From NCBI GenBank assembly GCA_018667995.1, contig JABIQT010000525.1, forward strand, positions 1-5,307: 5,307 nt of DNA, in the 5' to 3' direction. Below are positions 1-5,307 of the stretch, in pieces (the first letter of the stretch is position 1; each line of letters begins with the position of its first letter). A model generated the notes under the pieces. That model saw only the letters and a program-made list of their open reading frames with translations. It did not search any database and was not told the DNA's origin. The DNA is from Candidatus Latescibacterota bacterium (GTDB taxonomy: Bacteria > JAAXHH01 > JABIQT01). Position numbers and translations under genes: made by a program.

Positions 1-231
1 CAGGTTAACGCCATCGAAACGAAAGACACCCCATCCGTCAGAACCGAACCAGAGATATCCTTGGCTGTCCTGCACCATGGATAGCACACGAATAGAGGCC
101 AGCTGGTCCGGAAGTCCAAACCTTTGCCAATGTCCGGTTCCTGCATCAGGCTTTGCAAAGGTGGGCACCGACACCATTGTAACGAGAATGATTGTGCGTA
201 GGACTCTATTGTAGAAGCATATCATCTGCAT
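1..231 (-). CDS. Two-component regulator propeller (Reg_prop) protein, N-terminal fragment
   Basis: Only the first 77 codons lie in the window; the gene continues past the left edge. From the ATG at 231 the protein begins with a Sec-type signal peptide: an Arg-containing N-region, a hydrophobic core TIILVTMVSV, and a likely cleavage after TFA near residue 26. It is therefore probably exported or membrane-anchored. Residues 52-77 (VLSMVQDSQGYLWFGSDGWG followed by VFRFDG) match the first blade of a Reg_prop beta-propeller, whose hallmark is the x-D-x-x-G-x-LWxGt-x-x-G-l-x-r-f/yDG pattern. In this family a periplasmic double propeller usually precedes a Y_Y_Y domain, one membrane helix and a cytoplasmic kinase, cyclase, GGDEF or DNA-binding output; which one is present here cannot be seen. 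The frame is open upstream to a stop at 271-273. A second ATG at 223-225 is an alternative start: AGGG at 236-239 lies 4 bases from the first ATG and 10 from the second. The gene follows the cyclase gene by 167 bp on the same strand. Confidence 0.85.
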   Translation of the reverse strand, partial: MQMICFYNRVLRTIILVTMVSVPTFAKPDAGTGHWQRFGLPDQLASIRVLSMVQDSQGYLWFGSDGWGVFRFDGVNL

Positions 232-375
232 GCTGCCCTGTCCGATTCGAGCGTAGCAACTAGCGTGCACTCAATTTACGGGTACCAAGCTCAGTCAAGG
301 AATGTGGTGACCGGGCCATTCTCCGAAACAAATTCCTGTGTTATTGGACGCCAGAAATTACACTATAGAACCCCA

Positions 376-397
376 GCGCCTCTTGTTTCCGCGGCGC
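376..397 (-). terminator. Short GC hairpin just after the cyclase stop codon (weak terminator candidate)
   Basis: Directly after the TGA of the cyclase gene, the minus strand reads GCGCC, 12 loop bases, then GGCGC, giving a 5-bp all-GC stem. No T-tract follows (the next bases are TGGGGTTCTATAG), so it does not meet the usual intrinsic terminator pattern. It may only pause or attenuate transcription into the downstream propeller gene, or be chance. Confidence 0.2.
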
Positions 398-398
398 A

Positions 399-2396
399 TC
401 ATCTCTTTTTCATCATTCGTATAGTGGTGCCTTTTTTACCGGATCGTACCTCGACTTCATCCATCATCTCTTCCATAAGCTTCAGGCCCCAACCACGCTT
501 AAGCAGTGTTTCCCGTGATGCACGTGCCCGAAGTTGGTCACGCGTGCTGTCTGCCTCAAATCCGTCCCCAAAGTCCTGTATCAGAACGACCAGGTCGTCT
601 TCCATTGAAATACTGATATGAAACTTGCGGTCCTTGCTGTTACTGTGCTCAATGGCGTTGATGCAGGCTTCAATCAGAGCCAGACGGACTTCCTCGACCT
701 TCGTGGGAGGAAGGCCCATGAATTCTGCTACTGCAGCCGCCGTCTGTCCGGCTGTAAGCTCCATGTCCGGTATCATTGGCAAGTTAAGCTCGATCACTTG
801 GGTTGTGCGATTACCAGTTTGATCCCTCTCAATGGCTATGGCCTCCTCACTCGATATTCTTGGGCCTAACAGCTCGTATACCGGTACTGGATCGGTTTTT
901 CCCTTCATGCGGATGGTACGAAATGCCCTTGTGTGAAACTGGACTTGAACCACCGGATGGATCTCGTCGCTGATCAAAATCTGACCGGCATCGGCGATAT
1001 CGACTAGGCGGGCGGCCAAATTCACGGAATCACCTATGACCGTATATTCCATCCTTTGACGTGCGCCTACGTTACCAGCCAGAACGGGCCCCGAGCTGAT
1101 ACCGATCCCCATACCGAGTGGCTCCTTGCCCTTGACCGTCCTTCGTTCATTCAGTATCTCAAGGGCAATGCGCATATCCAGTACGGTACTTAGTGCGCGG
1201 TTCATTTTGTCGTCAAAGTCAACGGGGGCTCCAAATATGATCATCAGCCCGTCCCCCGCGATACGACTGAGCGTCCCGTTGTGGCGGGTAATGACCTCCA
1301 CCATGGATTCATAGTATTCATTCAGCATGGCCATGGTGGCCTCAGGGCCTTGCTCCGCCTGCATTCGCGTGAATCCACGGAGATCCGTGAAAACGACCAC
1401 GACATCGCGGTGCTCGCCTCCGAGTGCAGGCTGTTCCTCCTGACGCAATGCCATATCGACAACAGTATCACTCACGTAGCGTTTGAAAATACTCCGTATA
1501 CGACGCTCCTCGGAAAGATCGTCCAACGCTATAACCAATCCCTGCAGCTTGCCTGATTCGCTGTGCAAAGGAGCAACACTCATGTCTATCACCAGTTCCC
1601 GACCGTTGACCTTACACTCCATTTGAGATGTGTGGTTGGACATGCCTGATCCCTCTGCGGATTTGATCAGGTCGAGGATCTCGTCATTGTCGAGATAATC
1701 GGCCAGACTATGGATCAGCGTACCCACAAGCATCGCCGGCCTCGTATTGAGTATACGCTCTGCGGCCTCGTTAGCAGAAACGATGTACCCGTCCAGGCCA
1801 GTCGTGATTACCCCGCTCGCGATACTGGTCATCACGTTGTGACTATAACGCTCGGCAGCTCGTTTCTCCTCCACGAGTCGGTTATTATAGATACATACCG
1901 CAATGTGACGGGCCATGTTAGCCAGGAGAGACAGATCCTGCTCGCCAAATGGAAGGAGATGGAATCTTTCACTGACGCTGAGGATGCCCACGAGGTGATC
2001 TTGGGAAACCAGGGGCACCCACATATATGACCGTAAGTTATCGTAACATCGATCCCGTTCGCCGTTGAGGTCTGGGATTAGTCTTTGAAGCTCATCGCGT
2101 AGGAGAGGACGGTTTTCGTCTGTGAGACTCTGGACCCAGGTACTATCGAGTGCCAGGTTGGGTTGGACATCATCGAGGCCTCGCGCGGCCTCTGTTGTAA
2201 GTATTTTCGAGGTGGGGTCGTACAGTAAAACAGCGCCCTTTGAGATTGTCAGGACGCCCGAAACGAGATGTAGTAGCGATCGGAGTGTGGCGTTGAAGTC
2301 ACCTGTCGAGGTGAGTGTCTCAGCGATGTCGTTCAACGAAGAAAGGCTGAACATCAGCCGATCTACGTGGTCCTGAGATGGCGGATCCTCACTCAC
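399..2396 (-). CDS. GAF-PAS class III nucleotide cyclase fused to an RsbW-like ATPase domain
   Basis: This is a 665-residue soluble multidomain enzyme with no membrane segment. Its domains are GAF (about 18-175), PAS (about 183-295), a short transducer helix (about 300-318), class III adenylate/guanylate cyclase (about 328-510) and a HATPase_c_2 domain (about 535-662). The cyclase motifs are complete for homodimeric catalysis: metal-binding Asp338 in FTDLRGFT and Asp382 in AGDGLM, and transition-state residues Asn459 and Arg463 in YTVIGDSVNLAARL. The base-recognition pair is Arg378 (usually Lys) and Thr452; Thr is typical of bacterial adenylate cyclases, so cAMP is the likeliest product. The ATPase resembles the anti-sigma kinases RsbW and SpoIIAB rather than histidine kinases: N-box EACINAIEH (Glu576, Asn580, His584), G1 DFGDG (608-612), and GWGLKLM (635-641), with no phosphoacceptor His domain. 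The start is GTG, overlapping the TGA of the upstream kinase gene as GTGA, which implies translational coupling. GAF and PAS presumably sense small ligands. The fusion of a cyclase to an RsbW-type domain is unusual. Confidence 0.93.
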   Translation of the reverse strand: MSEDPPSQDHVDRLMFSLSSLNDIAETLTSTGDFNATLRSLLHLVSGVLTISKGAVLLYDPTSKILTTEAARGLDDVQPNLALDSTWVQSLTDENRPLLRDELQRLIPDLNGERDRCYDNLRSYMWVPLVSQDHLVGILSVSERFHLLPFGEQDLSLLANMARHIAVCIYNNRLVEEKRAAERYSHNVMTSIASGVITTGLDGYIVSANEAAERILNTRPAMLVGTLIHSLADYLDNDEILDLIKSAEGSGMSNHTSQMECKVNGRELVIDMSVAPLHSESGKLQGLVIALDDLSEERRIRSIFKRYVSDTVVDMALRQEEQPALGGEHRDVVVVFTDLRGFTRMQAEQGPEATMAMLNEYYESMVEVITRHNGTLSRIAGDGLMIIFGAPVDFDDKMNRALSTVLDMRIALEILNERRTVKGKEPLGMGIGISSGPVLAGNVGARQRMEYTVIGDSVNLAARLVDIADAGQILISDEIHPVVQVQFHTRAFRTIRMKGKTDPVPVYELLGPRISSEEAIAIERDQTGNRTTQVIELNLPMIPDMELTAGQTAAAVAEFMGLPPTKVEEVRLALIEACINAIEHSNSKDRKFHISISMEDDLVVLIQDFGDGFEADSTRDQLRARASRETLLKRGWGLKLMEEMMDEVEVRSGKKGTTIRMMKKR

Positions 2397-4126
2397 TGTA
2401 CTCGGGGGCGGACGATTACGGCCGCAAGTGTGCGCCTGAATTCCTCCAGACTCACAGGTTTAACAAGGACAGCGTCTACGTTCTTGTCCGGCTTACCATC
2501 CGGATCTTCATCGCCGGTAACCAGCACTATCGGCTTTCTGGGGGCGATCTCTTTAATGGACTGAGCCAAGCTGTGGCCATCCATGTCGGGCATCAGGCGG
2601 TCCGTAAGCACCGCATCGAATTGTCCCTTGTAGAACTTTTCAAGTGCCTGCCGTCCATCCTCGGCCACAGTGGCCTTGTGGCCATCGGATATCAGGAAGT
2701 TCTTCATGATTTCTCGCTGAATAGGATCATCGTCCGCGACTAGCACGTGTACAGGTTGCAGGAGCACGTTCTGCTCGTCCTGCATGTCGGATGAAGGTGG
2801 TGGCTCGGCCACGGGAAACCGCATGCGAAACAGTGTTCCCACTCCGGGTTCACTCTCAATGTCAAGTGTCCCATGGTGTCTCTGAATGATACCGAAGACC
2901 ATGGCCAGCCCCATTCCCGTTCCCTTGTCGCCCTTCGTAGAGAAGAACGGTTCCAGGCACTGTCTGCGCACTTCCTCGGGCATGCCTGTACCCGTATCTC
3001 CCACCTCCAATATCACATAACGCTGATCTTCTTCGACTTCCTGCCTGGTCCGAAACGTGATGGATCCGTTTTCATTCATAGCGTCGACGGCGTTAAAGAC
3101 AAGATTGATGAACATCTCCCGTAAATCCGCATCATCACCGGGAATACTGGGGATGTCATTAAGATCGGTCTCCATGTGTATGGTAATTCCAACCTCTCTT
3201 GCCTGGGTATGCCATCGCGGCCTCGTAATATCGATGGACTGAGGGATCACGTCGTTCAGGTTAATGGGGAAGATCTTATTGCCTTCCTCCCTGGGACGAT
3301 AGAATCCGCGAAGACGCCGGATGATGTGCGTCGCGTCCTTTGCTGCTGTATTTATGGTACTCAGATCGTGGAGGATCTTGTCCTTGTCATCAAGCATTTT
3401 TGGAAAGAGCGTCCAGAGTTCTGTGTATCCAAGGATTGAAGCGATGGAGTTATTGACGTCGTGCACCACACCACTGGCCATCTGGCCTAATGCGCGCATA
3501 CGTTCCGCCTGAATGATGTGTTCGTGTGCTTCCTGCAGTTCGTTCAGGGTGTCAGTCAGGCGCTCATTGCTATACTGAAGATTCGCATATAGCCTTACAT
3601 TCGAAACAGCTATTCCCGCCTGATTTGCAAAGGCGGACACCAGATGTTCATCTTCTTCCGTAAACGGTGCGACATCGTTTTCTCTGCTCTCCCGGTCCAT
3701 CACACCCAAGACGCCGATCATCTCGTCGCGGGCTTTAAGGGGAATAACCATGAGATGCCGGCATCCGGCGGCCGGCGCATTGATGTCGTTGAGTACTCGG
3801 GCCTTGCCCGCGGAAATCACCGAATCGAAGATATCATCCTCTGTCGCCAACTGTAGTTCCAGAATGGCCTTGTCTTCGATTCCGAAGGTAGCAGCCGTAT
3901 TCAGCTGATTGTCGTCCTGGCTTTTCAGTAGCAGAAACGCACCCTTCAAATCCAGCAGAATAGCGAGGCGAGTGAGAATCTCGTCTGTGAGTTCATCAAG
4001 GTCCAAGACGGATGAGATGGCAGCGCCTACATCGAAGAGTGTTTCCAGTTCCAGGATCTTTCGGATCAATGTCAGATCAGTTGTATCCGGGTCCGAGCCG
4101 CTGCTACGGGATGCTTCGTTGTTCAT
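2393..4126 (-). CDS. GAF-containing hybrid histidine kinase with C-terminal receiver
   Basis: This is a 577-residue cytoplasmic sensor kinase with no signal peptide or membrane helix. A GAF domain spans about 27-178, followed by a short coiled-coil linker (about 180-208) and a HisKA dimerisation domain with phosphoacceptor His222 in VVHDVNNS. The HATPase (about 285-438) has N-box Asn341 and Asn345 in NLVFNAVDAM, G1 DTGTGM (377-382), F-box EPFFSTK (392-398) and G2 GTGMGL (402-407). After a Pro-rich linker, a receiver spans about 459-572, with acidic pocket DDD at 465-467, phosphoacceptor Asp509 in LTDRLMPDMDG, switch Thr537 and Lys556 in VKP. All catalytic residues for autophosphorylation and transfer to Asp509 are present. 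The H-box has HDxNN instead of the commoner HExxN, a known variant. The start ATG is preceded by AGGA at 4135-4138, 8 bases away. It overlaps the cyclase gene by 4 bases and heads the operon. No Hpt protein or separate response regulator is visible, so the phosphorelay target is unknown; the cyclase or the divergent activator are candidates by proximity only. Confidence 0.95.
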   Translation of the reverse strand: MNNEASRSSGSDPDTTDLTLIRKILELETLFDVGAAISSVLDLDELTDEILTRLAILLDLKGAFLLLKSQDDNQLNTAATFGIEDKAILELQLATEDDIFDSVISAGKARVLNDINAPAAGCRHLMVIPLKARDEMIGVLGVMDRESRENDVAPFTEEDEHLVSAFANQAGIAVSNVRLYANLQYSNERLTDTLNELQEAHEHIIQAERMRALGQMASGVVHDVNNSIASILGYTELWTLFPKMLDDKDKILHDLSTINTAAKDATHIIRRLRGFYRPREEGNKIFPINLNDVIPQSIDITRPRWHTQAREVGITIHMETDLNDIPSIPGDDADLREMFINLVFNAVDAMNENGSITFRTRQEVEEDQRYVILEVGDTGTGMPEEVRRQCLEPFFSTKGDKGTGMGLAMVFGIIQRHHGTLDIESEPGVGTLFRMRFPVAEPPPSSDMQDEQNVLLQPVHVLVADDDPIQREIMKNFLISDGHKATVAEDGRQALEKFYKGQFDAVLTDRLMPDMDGHSLAQSIKEIAPRKPIVLVTGDEDPDGKPDKNVDAVLVKPVSLEEFRRTLAAVIVRPRVQ

Positions 4127-4188
4127 TATGACATTCCTGAAATTGAGGTCGTACCGTCCAACTGTAAATTCTCAGGGGGTGCAATGTC

Positions 4189-4219
4189 ATTATTGTGTAT
4201 GATTTAGCTGGAAAGTCAA
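4189..4219 (-). promoter_or_regulatory. Candidate sigma-70-type promoter of the kinase-cyclase operon
   Basis: On the minus strand a TTGACT hexamer (4214-4219) is followed after 19 bases by AATAAT (4189-4194), which matches five of six -10 consensus positions. The spacer is two bases longer than optimal. Transcription would start near 4182, leaving a leader of about 56 bases before the kinase ATG at 4126. This is sequence resemblance only. Confidence 0.35.
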
Positions 4220-4232
4220 AGAAAATGTTGAC
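4215..4232. promoter_or_regulatory. Inverted repeat GTCAA-N8-TTGAC between divergent promoters (candidate operator)
   Basis: A perfect 5-bp inverted repeat with an 8-bp AT-rich spacer lies in the middle of the divergent intergenic region. Each arm is also most of a -35-like hexamer, one facing each gene. A dimeric regulator bound here would cover both -35 elements and control both transcripts at once. The symmetry might equally be a by-product of two back-to-back -35 boxes. It does not match the CRP consensus TGTGA-N6-TCACA. Confidence 0.35.
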
Positions 4233-4257
4233 AAGACCGATGGGGCCGGGGTATGGA
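4228..4257 (+). promoter_or_regulatory. Candidate sigma-70-type promoter of the sigma-54 activator gene
   Basis: A consensus TTGACA (4228-4233) is followed after 18 bases by TATGGA (4252-4257), a poor -10 matching three of six positions. Transcription would begin near 4264. That would put the alternative ATG at 4253 upstream of the transcript start, supporting translation from the ATG at 4295. A perfect -35 with a weak -10 is common at promoters needing an activator. Confidence 0.4.
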
Positions 4258-4282
4258 TAGGGAAACAACTTCCCCGAAAAAT

Positions 4283-4286
4283 GGAG
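4283..4286 (+). promoter_or_regulatory. Ribosome binding site deciding the start of the sigma-54 activator
   Basis: GGAG lies 8 bases before the ATG at 4295, an ideal distance. The in-frame ATG at 4253 has only G-rich sequence (GGGGCCGGGGT) before it, with no purine-mixed Shine-Dalgarno core at good spacing. This favours 4295 as the start. Confidence 0.55.
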
Positions 4287-4294
4287 CAGGATAC

Positions 4295-5307
4295 ATGGAG
4301 AGTCTGACGGCATTCCTGAAGTCTCAGGAGTATCTCAAGAACATACCGGACAATATCGTTCAAGAGATCATCCGAAGTGTGCAAAGAATAGAGTTATCCC
4401 CCGATGAGGTCCTGTTCAACGAGGGGGACCTGGGTGACGCACTTTACATCGTTCTGGAAGGTACGCTCAGCATCGAACATGAAGGGGTTCAGCTGGTCAC
4501 TCGGGGTCCGGGTGAGCTGGTCGGTGAATTTGCCCTGATAGATCAGCACGCGCGTAGTGCCACCGTCGTTGCACAGGGCCCGGTCAAGTTACTGAAGTGG
4601 ACGCGAGACGACTTCAACGATGCGCTTGGAAAGAACCTGGATTTGGTGCGTGGAATCCTCAGCACCATAACGGAGAAATTGCGCCAGAGTACCGCAGCCC
4701 AGGCCGGTGTGCTGCAAATGGACGAGGCCGGATCTCTCGAATCACTCGACCTCAAAGGGACTGATTGGGTTCCGAAGCTGACCGTGGTCTATCGGAGCAG
4801 CGCTATGCACCAGATATTTGACGAGGTACAACGCATCAGAATCGGAAAGAGCAGTGTGTTGATAACCGGAGAGTCCGGGACAGGCAAGGAATTAGTCGCA
4901 AGAGCGCTTCATGCCAATAGCCCCAATAGTAAGGGGCAATTCGTGGCCCTGAACTGTGGGGCTCTGCCGGAGAGCCTGGCTGAGTCGGAGCTATTCGGAC
5001 ATGATAAAGGCGCTTATACAGGGGCCGACAAGGATCGACCAGGAAAGATTGAAATCGCCCAGGGCGGCACACTATTTCTTGATGAAATAGGTGAATTGCC
5101 CACCACTCTTCAGGTTAAACTGCTGCGCGTCCTTGATGATGGACGTGTGCTTAGAATAGGTGGCGACACACCCAAAGAGGTGAAGTTCCGGCTGGTGGCC
5201 GCTACCAATAGAAATTTGCCGCAGGAGATCGAAGAGGGCAATTTTCGCGAAGATCTGTACTACCGTCTGGCCGTGATAGGAATACATATTCCACCGTTAC
5301 GCGAGCG
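4295..5307 (+). CDS. Sigma-54-dependent activator with N-terminal cyclic-nucleotide-binding domain (partial)
   Basis: The first 337 codons are present; the reading frame is open to the right edge. Residues about 10-130 form a CRP-type cyclic-nucleotide-binding domain: a beta-barrel (VLFNEGDLGDALYIVLEG, 39-56), then a phosphate-binding cassette GEFALIDQHARSATV (77-91). In the CRP/PKA family the equivalents of Glu78 and Arg87 bind the ribose and cyclic phosphate. A helical stretch (103-132) resembles the C-helix. After a linker, the AAA+ sigma-54 activation domain starts near 162. It has Walker A GESGTGKE (192-199), the sigma-54 contact loop GAYTGA (239-244, a Tyr variant of GAFTGA), Walker B TLFLDE (259-264), sensor I in AATNRN (302-307), and arginine fingers Arg318 and Arg324 in FREDLYYRL. 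The rest of the AAA+ domain and a Fis-type helix-turn-helix are expected beyond the edge. The N-terminal input replaces the usual receiver, GAF or FHA domain. The gene is divergent from the kinase-cyclase operon, so the cyclase product is its likely ligand. Start 4295 is chosen for its GGAG site; 4253 would add 14 residues. Confidence 0.93.
   Translation, partial: MESLTAFLKSQEYLKNIPDNIVQEIIRSVQRIELSPDEVLFNEGDLGDALYIVLEGTLSIEHEGVQLVTRGPGELVGEFALIDQHARSATVVAQGPVKLLKWTRDDFNDALGKNLDLVRGILSTITEKLRQSTAAQAGVLQMDEAGSLESLDLKGTDWVPKLTVVYRSSAMHQIFDEVQRIRIGKSSVLITGESGTGKELVARALHANSPNSKGQFVALNCGALPESLAESELFGHDKGAYTGADKDRPGKIEIAQGGTLFLDEIGELPTTLQVKLLRVLDDGRVLRIGGDTPKEVKFRLVAATNRNLPQEIEEGNFREDLYYRLAVIGIHIPPLRE

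Noticed and set aside
268-270. GTG as an upstream start of the propeller gene
   Set aside because: It would add 13 residues before a normal signal peptide that begins at the ATG at 231; no ribosome binding site favours it.
271-290. Sigma-54-like promoter (TTGGTACC...TTGA) upstream of the propeller gene on the minus strand
   Set aside because: The -12 GC dinucleotide is absent and the spacing between the GG and the TTGA is two bases too long, so it does not meet the conserved -24/-12 pattern. No convincing sigma-54 promoter was found in either intergenic region.
265-621. Plus-strand open frame of 118 codons, and the other plus-strand frames within 618-4202
   Set aside because: They lie opposite the strongly supported kinase and cyclase genes, have low-complexity Ser/Arg-rich or incoherent translations, and show no recognisable domain or convincing ribosome binding site.
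4215-4232. CRP/FNR binding site
   Set aside because: GTCAA-N8-TTGAC differs from TGTGA-N6-TCACA and TTGAT-N4-ATCAA in both half-site and spacing, so it is kept only as an unassigned inverted repeat.
4253-4255. Upstream in-frame ATG as start of the sigma-54 activator
   Set aside because: It overlaps the candidate -10 element and lacks a good ribosome binding site, whereas ATG 4295 has GGAG at 8 bases. It remains possible if the true promoter lies further upstream.
4104-4384. Two minus-strand open frames across the divergent intergenic region
   Set aside because: They overlap the starts of both real genes and the promoter-like elements, and their translations show no recognisable motif.
4543-5287. 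Minus-strand open frames opposite the sigma-54 activator
   Set aside because: They are antisense to a coding frame with unbroken CNB and AAA+ motifs, and their translations show no family resemblance.

Overview
The window is a compact bacterial signal-transduction locus with no RNA genes, mobile elements or CRISPR arrays. It has four protein-coding genes. Three are on the minus strand: a hybrid histidine kinase (2393-4126), a class III nucleotide cyclase (399-2396), and the beginning of a two-component-regulator beta-propeller protein (1-231, cut by the left edge). The fourth is on the plus strand and divergent from the kinase: a sigma-54 activator with an N-terminal cyclic-nucleotide-binding domain (from 4295, cut by the right edge). 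Base composition is balanced and spacing is tight. Soluble GAF/PAS sensors, a Reg_prop propeller and a sigma-54 enhancer-binding protein together suggest a free-living, environmental Gram-negative bacterium. Groups rich in such proteins include the FCB superphylum, Acidobacteria and Deltaproteobacteria. The phylum cannot be fixed from this sequence.

Layout from right to left. The plus-strand activator reads out of the window. A 168-bp divergent intergenic region (4127-4294) carries back-to-back promoter-like elements whose -35 hexamers form an 18-bp inverted repeat. The kinase gene (GAF, HisKA, HATPase, REC) ends in a 4-base GTGA overlap with the cyclase gene (GAF, PAS, class III cyclase, RsbW-type ATPase), so the two are almost certainly co-transcribed and translationally coupled. 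After a 167-bp gap comes the propeller gene, with a signal peptide, on the same strand.

The most interesting reading is a self-contained second-messenger circuit. The cyclase makes a cyclic nucleotide, probably cAMP, in response to its GAF/PAS inputs. The adjacent divergent activator has an apparently intact cyclic-nucleotide pocket (Glu78, Arg87) joined directly to an AAA+ sigma-54 activation domain (GAYTGA loop, Walker A and B, arginine fingers). That would be cyclic-nucleotide control of sigma-54 transcription without a CRP protein. The C-terminal RsbW/SpoIIAB-like ATPase fused to the cyclase suggests a second output through sigma-factor partner switching. The hybrid kinase may add phosphorelay input. 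Domain identities are well supported by motifs; the wiring between proteins is inferred from gene order.
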